Positions 35,155 to 43,684 of a stretch of 64,000 bases of DNA are shown one piece after another. Source of the stretch: Streptomyces niger (GTDB lineage: Bacteria; Actinomycetota; Actinomycetes; Streptomycetales; Streptomycetaceae). Position numbers and translations under genes: made by a program. The notes under the pieces were generated by a model that was not told the origin of the DNA, searched no databases, and saw only the letters and a program-made list of their open reading frames with translations. The stretch lies in the NCBI RefSeq assembly GCF_000718305.1, contig NZ_JOFQ01000001.1:1-64000 (forward strand), given 5' to 3'. Position 1 is the stretch's first letter; each line of letters opens with the position of its first letter.

Positions 35155-36174
35155 ATGCCCGACGCCCGTCGCCGGCCGTGCGCCGCGCTCGCCATGAGCC
35201 AGGACGCCGCCACGGCCGTCTTCGGCCCGGACGAGACGGCGGCCCTGGCCGCCGTGTGCGAGCCGGCGCCCTTCCCCGTACTGGACGACCTGCGGACCGA
35301 ACGGGCGCGTGCGGTCCTCGCCACGACGGAAGTACTGGTCACCGGCTGGGGCTGTCCGCCCGTGGACGAAGCGGTGCTGGCTGCCGCGCCCCGCCTGCGG
35401 GCCATCGCACACTCGGCGGGCAGCGTCCGCAACCACCTCACCGAAGCCTGCTGGGAACGTGGCATCGAGGTGTCCTCGGCAGCGGCGGCCAACGCGCTGC
35501 CGGTGGCCGAGTACACCGTGGCGATGACCCTGCTGGCGAACAAGCGCGTCCTGGAACGCGCCCGCGACTACCGCGCCACCCGCAGTCGCGACAACTGGCT
35601 GCACACCGACCGCACGATCGGCAACTACCGCCGGACCGTGGGGGTTTGCTCCGCCTCGCTGATCGGGCGGCGGGTGATCGAGCTGCTGCGCCCGTACGAC
35701 CTCCAGGTGCTGCTCTACGACCCGTACGTCACCGAGGCCGATGCCGCGGCCCTGGGCGTGCCGACCGTGGGGCTTGAGCAGTTGTTCGCGGCGAGTGATG
35801 TCGTCAGCGTGCACACGCCGCTGCTGCCGGCGACCCGGGGCATGGTCAGCCGCGCGCTGATCGGCCGGCTGCGCCCCGGCGCCACACTGATCAACACCTC
35901 GCGGGGCGCCGTCGTCGACCAGGACGCACTCACCGACGCGGTGACCGCCGGCCGCATCCACGCGGTCCTGGACGTCACCGAGCCCGAGCTGCTGCCCGCC
36001 GACCATCCGTTGTGGGACTGCGAGCACGCCCTGCTGACCCCGCATCTGGCCGGCTCCCAGGGCAACGAGTGGCGCCGCCTCGCCGAACTGACGGTGAGTG
36101 AGGTGGTGCGCTGGGCCGCGGGCGACGGCTTCGCCCATCCCGTACACCGCGAAAGGCTGGCGTTCCTGGCATGA
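35155..36174 (+). CDS. D-2-hydroxyacid dehydrogenase family protein
   Basis: A 339-residue NAD-dependent dehydrogenase. The catalytic trio is present: Arg in NTSRGAVVDQDAL, Glu in LDVTEPELLPADHPLW, and His in LTPHLAGSQG. The Rossmann glycine motif is altered: where family members have G-x-G-x-x-G, this protein reads VGVCSASLIGRRV. It could act on a 2-hydroxy or 2-keto acid derived from the imported sugar. It overlaps the DUF2264 gene by four bases and is clearly part of the operon. Confidence 0.88.
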   Translation: MPDARRRPCAALAMSQDAATAVFGPDETAALAAVCEPAPFPVLDDLRTERARAVLATTEVLVTGWGCPPVDEAVLAAAPRLRAIAHSAGSVRNHLTEACWERGIEVSSAAAANALPVAEYTVAMTLLANKRVLERARDYRATRSRDNWLHTDRTIGNYRRTVGVCSASLIGRRVIELLRPYDLQVLLYDPYVTEADAAALGVPTVGLEQLFAASDVVSVHTPLLPATRGMVSRALIGRLRPGATLINTSRGAVVDQDALTDAVTAGRIHAVLDVTEPELLPADHPLWDCEHALLTPHLAGSQGNEWRRLAELTVSEVVRWAAGDGFAHPVHRERLAFLA

Positions 36175-38153
36175 CCGACGTCCCCGGCACCCCCGCACCC
36201 ACCGGCCGCTTCCTCCGGCTGCCGCCCGAGGACCGCGCACTCAGCCCGCACACCGGCTACACCCGCGCCCATTGGGAGGCCGCAGCCGACGGCCTGGTCG
36301 ACGCCGCCTGGCGCTGGGCCACGCCCGGCGGGGCGCTGCTGGACCTGCCCGGGCGGCCGTCCCGGTCCGGGGTGCGCTCCGACGGCCTGGAGGGGTACGC
36401 GCGTACCTTCCTGGCCGCGGCGTTCCGCGTGGCGGGCGCGGGCGGCGCCGACCCGCACGGCTTCCTCGGCCGGTACGCGGAGGGGCTCGCCGCCGGTACC
36501 CGCGCGCCGGGCCGCGCCGACGCCGAGTCCTGGCCGCTGATCCTCGACCATCACGTGCAGGGCCAGCCGATGGTGGAGTCGGCGTCCGTCGCGCTCGGGC
36601 TGCGACTGACGCGCCCCTGGCTGTGGGACCGGCTCGACGGTGCCGTGCAGGACCGCGCCGAGGAGTGGTTGCGCGGCGCCCTGCGGCACACCCCCGCACC
36701 CAATAACTGGTACCTCTTCGCCGTCACCGTGGCCGGGTTCCTGGAGTCGGTCGGCCGCGGCGACGCCGAGACCCGCCGCGCCGTCGAGCGGGGCCTGCGC
36801 CTGCTGGAGACCTGGTACCGGGGCGACGGCTGGTACGCGGACGGCGACGGCCGCGCCTTCGACCACTACAACGGCTGGGCACTGCACCTCTACCCGATGC
36901 TGCACGCCCACCTCGCGGACGACAAGGGCATGCTGGACCGCTACGGGCCCCGGCTGAGCGAGCACCTGGCGGGCTACTCGCTGCTCTTCGGCGGCGACGG
37001 GGCGCCGATCCACTTCGGCCGCTCGCTGACGTACCGCTTCGCCGCCGGCGCGGCGGTGGGTCTGGGCGCACTGACCGGACACACTCCCCTCGCCCCCAGC
37101 GTCTCCCGCCGGCTGCTCAGCGGTGCGCTGCGCTACTTCGTCACGCGGGGCGGGGTGGGGGCCGAGGACGGACTGCTCAGCCTGGGCTGGCACGGGCCGC
37201 ACGACGCCACCCTTCAGACGTACTCCGGGCCCGGCTCGCCGTACTGGGCGTCCAAGGCGTTCGTGGCGCTGCTCGCCCCGGCCGACGATCCGCTGTGGAC
37301 GGCCACGGAGGAGGCGGCGCCCGTCGAGGGCGCGGACCGGGTGGTGGCGCTTCCCGCGCCGGGCCTGCTCATCCAGACCACCGGTGCCGACGGCATCGCG
37401 CGGCTGCACAATCACGGCAGCGACCACGTCCGCCCGCACGAGGGCGACACCGCAGCGGTGCACGATGTGCTCTACGGGCGGTTCGCCTACTCGACGAGCA
37501 CCGGCCCCGCCGCCCCCGGGAACGTGCCCGACAACCACCTGTCGGTGGAGGTCGGTGGGCGGGCGTCGGTGCGCTGCCGGATCCGGCCGCTGGGGGCCGG
37601 TGGCGGCGACGGGTGGGGCTGGGCCGCGTCCTGGCACCGCCCGGTGTTCGCGGCGGGTCCGCCGATGGTGCCGGGGCTGGAAGTGCGCAGCGTGACGGTC
37701 GTGCGTGGCCGGTACGAACTCCGGGTGCACCGGGCGGCGGGGGTGCCGTACGGCGCGCGGATACGCCAGACGGGCTGGGCGACGGGGCCGGAGGGGGTTC
37801 CGGGACCGGCTTCGGAGCTGCACGGTGTGTACGGCTGGGCGGAGCGGGACGAGGCGCGCGCTCCGCAGGGCACGGCCTACACGCGGTGGGCGGTGATCCC
37901 TCGGCTCACCACGGAGCCCGTCGGGGAGGCGGACGCCACGGTGGTCGTGGCGGCCCTCGCCGCGCTGTCCGGGGCGACCGGAGCACCGGAGGCCTCCGGT
38001 GCTGTGCCGTTGGCCGATGTCGTCTCGGTGGTGGCGGCGGACCCCGGCGGCGAGGAGATCGTGGTCCGGTGGGGCGAGGACGGGGCGGTCACCAGGATCG
38101 CCTTCGCGCCACTGACCGTCGAGCACGGCCGTGCCACGGACGGCGCCAACTGA
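36171..38153 (+). CDS. DUF2264 family glycosidase-like protein
   Basis: A 660-residue protein. The N-terminal half has the alpha/alpha-barrel pattern of DUF2264 (YTRAHWEAAADGLVDAAWRW, HHVQGQPMVESASVALGLRL, NNWYLFAVTVAGFLESVG, AFDHYNGWALHLYPMLHAHL, GAPIHFGRSLTYRFAAGAAV); the C-terminal half is beta-rich. Relatives have been placed with uronic-acid-acting glycoside hydrolases (I recall GH154), so the substrate may be a glycoside containing a uronic acid. There is no signal peptide, so it would act inside the cell on the imported sugar. Start overlaps the dehydrogenase stop (ATGA). Confidence 0.85.
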   Translation: MTDVPGTPAPTGRFLRLPPEDRALSPHTGYTRAHWEAAADGLVDAAWRWATPGGALLDLPGRPSRSGVRSDGLEGYARTFLAAAFRVAGAGGADPHGFLGRYAEGLAAGTRAPGRADAESWPLILDHHVQGQPMVESASVALGLRLTRPWLWDRLDGAVQDRAEEWLRGALRHTPAPNNWYLFAVTVAGFLESVGRGDAETRRAVERGLRLLETWYRGDGWYADGDGRAFDHYNGWALHLYPMLHAHLADDKGMLDRYGPRLSEHLAGYSLLFGGDGAPIHFGRSLTYRFAAGAAVGLGALTGHTPLAPSVSRRLLSGALRYFVTRGGVGAEDGLLSLGWHGPHDATLQTYSGPGSPYWASKAFVALLAPADDPLWTATEEAAPVEGADRVVALPAPGLLIQTTGADGIARLHNHGSDHVRPHEGDTAAVHDVLYGRFAYSTSTGPAAPGNVPDNHLSVEVGGRASVRCRIRPLGAGGGDGWGWAASWHRPVFAAGPPMVPGLEVRSVTVVRGRYELRVHRAAGVPYGARIRQTGWATGPEGVPGPASELHGVYGWAERDEARAPQGTAYTRWAVIPRLTTEPVGEADATVVVAALAALSGATGAPEASGAVPLADVVSVVAADPGGEEIVVRWGEDGAVTRIAFAPLTVEHGRATDGAN

Positions 38154-38169
38154 CCGCGACCCGCGCGGA

Positions 38170-38212
38170 AATGACCTCGGCCCCCACCTGAGAGGCGGGG
38201 GCCGAGGTCATT
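38170..38212 (+). terminator. Strong hairpin terminator of the sugar operon
   Basis: Perfect 16-base arms AATGACCTCGGCCCCC and GGGGGCCGAGGTCATT flank an 11-base loop. It begins 16 bases after the DUF2264 stop. No long T-tract follows, as is common in Streptomyces. Confidence 0.85.
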
Positions 38213-38366
38213 GCGGAGCGCCGGGCAGGCCTTGCACCTGCATCTCCCCGCAGGAAGCGGGGCGTCTTTCCTTGGACCACCGACGCGAGGCGGGTCGCTG
38301 AGGTTTCTCCGCGGCGCGCTCAAGATCAACTATAGCACCTCGGGCGGCCGCCCCTCACCTCAACCG

Positions 38367-38606
38367 TCAGGCCGTGAGCGCCACGTCGGACGGGGTGGCC
38401 GTCGCGAGCTCCGCCTGGGCCAGGTGGCGTTCCGCCACGGCGAGGGCGTCCTCCGGAGTCCGGGTGCCGGTCGAGACGCACAGGGTGTAGGTGATGTCCT
38501 CCAGGCACCGGGCCGTCTCGTGGGAGCCCTCTTCGGAGTGGCGGACCTGGAGCTCCTCGTACCGGGCGACGAGATTCCGCAGTGTCTCGGGAGACGGCAG
38601 CAGCAC
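38367..38606 (-). CDS. DUF5133 family small protein
   Basis: A 79-residue protein beginning MLLPSPETLRNLVARYEELQ, the hallmark of DUF5133, a family largely restricted to Streptomyces. GTG at 38606 has GAGG nine bases upstream. Two helices and an Ala/Glu-rich tail (DALAVAERHLAQAELATATP) follow. Function is unknown; members are often found near regulators or sigma factors, as here, where it is divergent from a SigB-type sigma gene. Confidence 0.8.
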   Translation of the reverse strand: MLLPSPETLRNLVARYEELQVRHSEEGSHETARCLEDITYTLCVSTGTRTPEDALAVAERHLAQAELATATPSDVALTA

Positions 38607-38726
38607 AGCAGCACCTCTACTTCAGTCATGAGCCGACGGGGTGTCACACGTGTACCCCGATCACACGAGATATCCCATGTACCACCCGTATCCGCCGCCG
38701 ATCGACGCCCTCCGTTACCTGCATCA

Positions 38727-38746
38727 GAATTCCGGTATCGGAATTC
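38727..38746. promoter_or_regulatory. 20-bp palindrome upstream of the SigB-type sigma gene
   Basis: GAATTCCG and CGGAATTC are perfect inverted repeats around GTAT. The site lies 85 bases before the sigma factor start and 121 bases before the DUF5133 start, within an AT-richer promoter region. It is a candidate operator for either gene. Confidence 0.6.
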
Positions 38747-38830
38747 GCGAAGAAGGAGGAATAGAACCGCTGAGCCCGGGCAGACGGTGCTGAGACCTGG
38801 GTCGAGCAAAAAATTCGGGAGGGTGGAAGC

Positions 38831-39727
38831 ATGACGACGTCGCCGGCGGTGGTGGATACCGAGGAGCACGTGACCGCGGGAGCCGAGGGCGAGTCCCTGG
38901 CCACGGACGCCGGTCTGCCGTGGGTCGAGGAAGCCGCCAAGGTGGCGCCGCAGGACGCCAGGGCACTCTCCAAGCTGTTCTTCGAGCGGCTCACCGTGCT
39001 CGACGAGGGCACCGGCGAGTACCAGTACGCACGCAACACCCTGATCGAGATGAACCTCGCGCTGGTGCGCTTCGTGGCCGGGCGGTTCCGCAACCGCGCC
39101 GGGGACACCGGACAGATGGAGGACATCGTCCAGGTCGGCACGATCGGTCTGATCAAGGCCATCGACCGGTTCGACCTCACGCGGGGTACGGAGTTCCCCA
39201 CCTTCGCCGTCCCCTACATCATGGGCGAGATCAAGCGGTTCTTCCGTGACGCCACGTGGGCCGTGCACGTGCCGCGCCGCCTGCAGGAGCTGCGCGTGGA
39301 GCTGGCCCAGGCCAAGGAGCGCCTCGTCAACGCGCTGGACCGGGACCCCACCGTCGCCGAGCTCGCCGCCGAGCTGAGCATCAGCGAGGAGGAGGTGATC
39401 GAGGGCCTCGTCGCGAGCAACGGCTACACCGCCGGTCCCCTCGACGCCCCGGACGACGGCCCCGACTCGGACGGCGAGGGCCGCAGCCTCACCGACGTTC
39501 TCGGCGAGACGGACCCCGCCCTGGAGCTGGTGGAGAACGTCCACGCACTGGGCGGCCTGCTGCACGAACTCGACGAGCGGGACCGCCGGATCCTGCACAT
39601 GCGATTCGGTCAGGAGATGACCCAGTCGCAGATCGCGGGCGAGCTGGGCATCTCCCAGATGCATGTCTCCCGGTTGCTGACCCGCATCCTCACCCGCCTG
39701 CGCCGGGGGCTGCTCGCCCACGGCTGA
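38831..39727 (+). CDS. SigB/SigF/SigG family RNA polymerase sigma factor
   Basis: A 298-residue sigma factor with regions 2, 3 and 4: RNTLIEMNLALVRFVAGRFR, GQMEDIVQVGTIGLIKAIDR, FDLTRGTEFPTFAVPYIMGE and IKRFFRD in region 2; VPRRLQELRVELAQAKERLV in region 3; MTQSQIAGELGISQMHVSRL in region 4. It belongs to the stress/developmental sigma-B group. No anti-sigma (RsbW) or antagonist (RsbV) gene is adjacent, so control must be in trans, perhaps by the SpoIIE/kinase protein at 8709 or others. The ribosome site GGGAGGGTGG precedes the ATG. Confidence 0.93.
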   Translation: MTTSPAVVDTEEHVTAGAEGESLATDAGLPWVEEAAKVAPQDARALSKLFFERLTVLDEGTGEYQYARNTLIEMNLALVRFVAGRFRNRAGDTGQMEDIVQVGTIGLIKAIDRFDLTRGTEFPTFAVPYIMGEIKRFFRDATWAVHVPRRLQELRVELAQAKERLVNALDRDPTVAELAAELSISEEEVIEGLVASNGYTAGPLDAPDDGPDSDGEGRSLTDVLGETDPALELVENVHALGGLLHELDERDRRILHMRFGQEMTQSQIAGELGISQMHVSRLLTRILTRLRRGLLAHG

Positions 39728-39760
39728 CCCGGCCGGCGGGCTCGTACCCGCCGAGCCCCA

Positions 39761-39815
39761 CCACCGCGGTGCCGTCCGCCTCGTCCCCCGTGCGAGACGG
39801 ACGGCACCGCGGTGG
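39761..39815. terminator. Bidirectional terminator between sigma and ABC genes
   Basis: Perfect 18-base arms CCACCGCGGTGCCGTCCG and CGGACGGCACCGCGGTGG flank a 19-base loop that can itself pair CTCG with CGAG. It sits between the convergent sigma factor and ABC permease genes. Confidence 0.88.
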
Positions 39816-39836
39816 CCGTACGCCGGTGGCCGTGCC

Positions 39837-40577
39837 TCACACGTCCCGGCGCACCAGTGTGATCAGGCCACCCACGGCCGCGAGCGCCGCCCAGCCCGCC
39901 ATCACCGCCAACCCCGGCCAGGCCTCCAGCGCCCCTTCGGGTACGAGGTGCAGGATCTGCTGGCCCGCGCGGTCCGGCAGGAACTGGCCCCACTGCTTGC
40001 TGGCGGGCAGCGACCCCGCCATGGGGAAGACGGAGAGGAAGAGCGGGACGAGCAGGCTGAGCGTGCCGACCGGGCTCCGCAGCATGGCGGCGCAGCCCGC
40101 GGACAGGACGCCGAGCAGGGCGAGGTACACACCGCAGCCGAGGGCGGACCGCAGGACGGCGGCGGAGCCGGGGCTCGCACCAGCACTGCCCAGCAGGGCC
40201 TGGCCCGCGAGCACGGAGGCGAAGCCGGTGACGAGCCCCATCGCCAGACAGAGCAACGCAACGGTGGTCAGCTTGCCCGCGTAGAGCAGCTCGCGGCGCG
40301 GTACGGCGGTGAACGAGATGCGGGCGGAGCCGCTGGACCACTCCCCCGCGACGGCCAGGACGCCGAAGACGACGGCGCCGAACTGGCCGACGTTGAGGCC
40401 GAAGTACGAGGTGAAGACCGGGTCGAAGTCCGGGGGCTCGCCGGCGACGTCGGTCGAACCGCAGACCAGGGCCCCGATCCCGGCGGTCAGCACCAGGACG
40501 ACCAGCAGGCTGGAGGAGAGGGAGCGCAGCGAGTGGACCTTCGTCCACTCGGAGCGGAGTACGGCGGCGAACGGCAT
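39837..40577 (-). CDS. ABC-2 type transporter permease
   Basis: A 246-residue membrane protein with six helices and the common opening MPFAAVLRSEWTKVHSLRSL, typical of ABC-2 permeases in actinomycetes. AGGAGG lies seven bases before the ATG. It starts three bases after the stop of the ATPase gene, so the two form one exporter operon. Substrate unknown; antimicrobial peptides or lipids are typical. Confidence 0.9.
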   Translation of the reverse strand: MPFAAVLRSEWTKVHSLRSLSSSLLVVLVLTAGIGALVCGSTDVAGEPPDFDPVFTSYFGLNVGQFGAVVFGVLAVAGEWSSGSARISFTAVPRRELLYAGKLTTVALLCLAMGLVTGFASVLAGQALLGSAGASPGSAAVLRSALGCGVYLALLGVLSAGCAAMLRSPVGTLSLLVPLFLSVFPMAGSLPASKQWGQFLPDRAGQQILHLVPEGALEAWPGLAVMAGWAALAAVGGLITLVRRDV

Positions 40578-40579
40578 GC

Positions 40580-41515
40580 TCACACCTCCTGGTGCAGCGT
40601 CTGCGGAGTGGTGGTCGTGTACTGCGCGGCGTCCGCGGTCAGGCGGAGATAGGCGTCCTCCAGCGACGGTGCCTCGTCGGCGAGTTCCAGCACCGGAATT
40701 CCGTGCCGCGAGGCGAGCGCGCCGATGTCGGCGGGTTCCGCGCCCTCGACGAGCCAACGCCCGGTGTCGTCCTGGACCGCCTCGAAGCCCGCGCGGACCA
40801 GCTCGGTGTGGAACCGGCCGCTCTCCGTCGTCCGCACCCGCACCCGCCGGTGGGTGTGCGCGCGGATGAAGGCGTCCATCGGGGTGTCGGCCAGCAGCCG
40901 ACCCGCACCCAGGACGACCAGGTGGTCCGCGGTCAGCGCCGTCTCGGCCATGAGGTGGCTGGAGATGAGCACCGCGCGTCCCTCGGCCGCGTACCGCTTC
41001 AGGAGCGTGCGGATCCAGATGATGCCTTCGGGGTCCAGGCCGTTGGTGGGCTCGTCGAGCATCAGTACCTCGGGGTCGCCGAGCAGTGCGGCCGCGATGC
41101 CGAGCCGCTGCCGCATGCCGAGCGAGAAGGTGCCCACGCGCTTGCGGGCGACCGCGGTGAGGCCGGTCTCCGCCAGCACCTCACCGACCCGACGTGCGGG
41201 GATGCGGTTGCTGTGGGCGAGGAAGCGGAGGTGGTCGCGGGCCCGGCGGCCCTTGTGCGCGGCGCCGGAGTCCAGCAGTGCGCCGACGTGCCGCAGCGGG
41301 TCGGTCAGCTCACGGAAGTGCCGGCCGCCGACGCGGGCGGTGCCGGAGGTGGGCCGGTCCAGGCCGACGACCATCCGCATCGTGGTGGACTTGCCCGCTC
41401 CGTTGGGCCCGAGGAAACCGGTGACCCGCCCCGGTTCCACGCGGAAGGTGAGGTCGTCCACGGCTCGTGCGGTTCCGTAGACCTTCGTGAGTCGCTGCAC
41501 TTCGATGGAGGTCAT
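40580..41515 (-). CDS. ABC transporter ATP-binding protein
   Basis: A 311-residue ATPase of the BcrA/NatA class. Walker A GPNGAGKST near residue 37, Q-loop-type ALLDSGAAHKGRRARDHLRF, signature FSLGMRQRLGIAAALL, Walker B VLMLDEPTNGLDPEG, H-loop LISSHLMAE. ATG at 41515 begins at the family N-terminus (MTSIEVQRLTKVYG); no ribosome site is visible, so the message may be leaderless. It is divergent from a two-component system, a common arrangement for drug- or stress-induced exporters. Confidence 0.92.
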   Translation of the reverse strand: MTSIEVQRLTKVYGTARAVDDLTFRVEPGRVTGFLGPNGAGKSTTMRMVVGLDRPTSGTARVGGRHFRELTDPLRHVGALLDSGAAHKGRRARDHLRFLAHSNRIPARRVGEVLAETGLTAVARKRVGTFSLGMRQRLGIAAALLGDPEVLMLDEPTNGLDPEGIIWIRTLLKRYAAEGRAVLISSHLMAETALTADHLVVLGAGRLLADTPMDAFIRAHTHRRVRVRTTESGRFHTELVRAGFEAVQDDTGRWLVEGAEPADIGALASRHGIPVLELADEAPSLEDAYLRLTADAAQYTTTTPQTLHQEV

Positions 41516-41623
41516 GGCTTCAGCCTGGCCCCCGGACCCGCGGCGGGGCGTCCCCCGGCGGCGGGGACCGCCTCCCCCGCCCGGGGGAGGCAGGTGCGGT
41601 GCGTGCGCTGGCACGATGTCGGC

Positions 41624-42985
41624 GTGCTTCCGACGCCGTCAGTACCCGCCCTGCCCGCGCCCCTGCGTGCCGCGGTGCGGCCGCTGTTCCGGACCGTCAC
41701 CTACAGCCGCTGGCTCCACCTGCTGGTGGCCTCGGTGCTCGGCATCCTCTGCGGCTTCTTCCGGTCCGGGACGTTCGCCCCGGGTGGCCGGCCGTGGCTG
41801 TGGATCGCGGTGCTGCCCCTCCCGCTCGCCCTGCTCGCCGCGCTGGTGCCGGCGGTGCGCCGCTTCGAAGGCATCCAGGCCCGACTGCTGCTCTTCCCCG
41901 GCCCGCACGCCGCTCACGGTACGTACGACGCCGGCGGTACGTACGACGCCGGCGGCACGCACGAAGCCCACGGCCGGGCGGCCGGCGGCCGGCGCGGCAC
42001 GGGCAGGTCCGGCGCCCACGCCATCTCCACCACCCCCTCGGCGACCTGGGCGGACCGTTGCCGCACGGCGGTGTGGTTGCTGCTGCGGCTGGAGGCGGGC
42101 GTGGCCCTGACCGCGCTCAGCATCCAGCTGCCGGCTCTGACGGCGGTGTTCGTCGGGGCCGGTACCGGCCACCCGGTGCAGCTCCGGAGCCTGCCGGCGA
42201 TCGCGTCGCCGCAGTGGTGGTACCTGCTGCTCGCCCCGCTGCCGATGGCCCTCCTGTTCGCCGTGGCCGTGGTGGCGGGGCGGGGCATGGCGGCCGCCGC
42301 ACCGCGGCTGTTGGGTCCGTCGGCCGCCGAGCGGCTGGCCGCGCTGGAGACGCGGACCGAACGCCTGCTGGAACACAACCGGCTGGCGCAGGAGTTGCAC
42401 GACTCGATCGGACACGCGCTGACCGTCGCGGTGGTCCAGGCGGGCGCGGCGCGTGCCGCCGGGTCGCCGGAGTTCACGGACCGCGCACTGGCCGCGATCG
42501 AGGAGACGGGGCGGCAGGCGCTGGACGACCTGGAACGGGCGTTGCGGCTGCTGCGTCAGGACACCACCCGCTCCGCCGACCGGCCCACGCTCGCCGATGC
42601 CGCGCGGCTGCTGGAGTCGGCACGCGCCGCGGGCTCCACGGTCAGTGCCGAACTGCACGGCGCGCTGGAGGAGGTGCCGGGGCCGGTGTCGCGGGAGGGC
42701 TACCGCATGGTGCAGGAGGCGCTGACGAATGTGTTGCGGCACGCGGGGCCGGTGGCGGTGTCCGTCCGCATCGCGGCCTCACGGGACGAGCTGGAGCTGG
42801 ACATACGCAACCCACTGCCCGCGCCGGTCCCCGCAGACGCCGCCGGTGCCGTACCGGGTGGTCGGGGCCGCGGCCTGCGCGGCATCCGGGAGCGGGCCGC
42901 GCTCCTGGGTGGTGTCGCCGAGACCGGGCCCCGGGACGGCGAGTGGCGGGTCCGTGCGCGGCTGCCCCTGCACCTGGCGTCCTGA
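41624..42985 (+). CDS. Sensor histidine kinase, HisKA_3 type
   Basis: A 453-residue membrane kinase. Four hydrophobic helices occupy the first 215 residues; residues about 259-330 are the dimerisation and phosphoacceptor domain with LAQELHDSIGHALTVAVVQA (His259), then an ATPase domain with QEALTNVLRHAG and GRGRGLRGIRERA. A GTYDAG repeat (18-bp DNA repeat) lies in the loop before helix 3. No ATG is available; GTG at 41624 is chosen because a -10-like CACGAT ends six bases before it, the same spacing as other leaderless starts here. GTG at 41603 or 41594 is possible. Partner of the next gene. Confidence 0.88.
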   Translation: MLPTPSVPALPAPLRAAVRPLFRTVTYSRWLHLLVASVLGILCGFFRSGTFAPGGRPWLWIAVLPLPLALLAALVPAVRRFEGIQARLLLFPGPHAAHGTYDAGGTYDAGGTHEAHGRAAGGRRGTGRSGAHAISTTPSATWADRCRTAVWLLLRLEAGVALTALSIQLPALTAVFVGAGTGHPVQLRSLPAIASPQWWYLLLAPLPMALLFAVAVVAGRGMAAAAPRLLGPSAAERLAALETRTERLLEHNRLAQELHDSIGHALTVAVVQAGAARAAGSPEFTDRALAAIEETGRQALDDLERALRLLRQDTTRSADRPTLADAARLLESARAAGSTVSAELHGALEEVPGPVSREGYRMVQEALTNVLRHAGPVAVSVRIAASRDELELDIRNPLPAPVPADAAGAVPGGRGRGLRGIRERAALLGGVAETGPRDGEWRVRARLPLHLAS

Positions 42986-43006
42986 GATCACCTCTAGGCT
43001 GAGCGC

Positions 43007-43657
43007 GTGCCGATATCCGTACTCCTGGTCGACGACGAGCCGCTGGTGCGTGCCGGGCTGCGCGCCATCCTGGAAGCCGAGCCCGACATCGAGGTGACGG
43101 GGGAGGCCGCCGACGGCGCCGCGGTCGTCCCGTTGGTGCGGCGGCTCCGGCCCGACGTGATCGCCATGGACGTCCGGATGCCGTTGCTGGACGGCATCGA
43201 AGCGACCCGCGCGGTGCTGCGCTCGGTACCCGAACCGCCCAGGATTCTCGTGGTCACCACCTTCGAGGACGATGCGTACGTGTACGAGGCGCTGCGCGCG
43301 GGCGCCGACGGGTTCCTGCTCAAGCGCGCACGGCCGACCGAGATCGTGCACGCGGTGCGGCTGGTGGCGGAGGGCGGTTCGCTTCTCTTCCCGGCGTCGC
43401 TGCGCGCCATGGCGGCCGGCCGGCGCAACGAAGGGGCCCGGGCCGCCTTCGAGCGGGCCGGGCTCACCGAGCGGGAGCGGCAGGTGCTGCGGCTGATGGC
43501 CCGCGGCCTGTCCAACGCGGAGGTCGCGGCAGAACTGGTGGTGGGGACGGAGACGGTGAAGACCCACGTCAGCTCGGTGCTGACCAAGCTGGGGTCCCGC
43601 GACCGGACCCAGGCCGTGATCGCCGCCTACGAGTCGGGGTTCGTGTCCCCCGGCTGA
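43007..43657 (+). CDS. Response regulator, NarL/LuxR family
   Basis: A 216-residue regulator. The receiver domain has Asp9, Asp10 and the phosphoacceptor Asp55 (VIAMDVRMP), Thr in VVTTFEDD, and Lys in FLLKRARP. The C-terminal helix-turn-helix reads LTERERQVLRLMARGLSNAE, then VAAELVVGTETVKTHVSSVL. GTG at 43007 follows a TAGGCT -10-like box by six bases and has no ribosome site. It probably controls the divergent ABC exporter. Confidence 0.94.
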   Translation: MPISVLLVDDEPLVRAGLRAILEAEPDIEVTGEAADGAAVVPLVRRLRPDVIAMDVRMPLLDGIEATRAVLRSVPEPPRILVVTTFEDDAYVYEALRAGADGFLLKRARPTEIVHAVRLVAEGGSLLFPASLRAMAAGRRNEGARAAFERAGLTERERQVLRLMARGLSNAEVAAELVVGTETVKTHVSSVLTKLGSRDRTQAVIAAYESGFVSPG

Positions 43658-43684
43658 CGCGGCGGTGATCCGACCGCTGCCGCG

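Noticed and set aside
35715..38126. Minus-strand frame of about 800 codons opposite the DUF2264 gene
   Set aside because: It is a shadow frame. The plus-strand operon is supported by ATGA overlaps, ribosome sites and family motifs.
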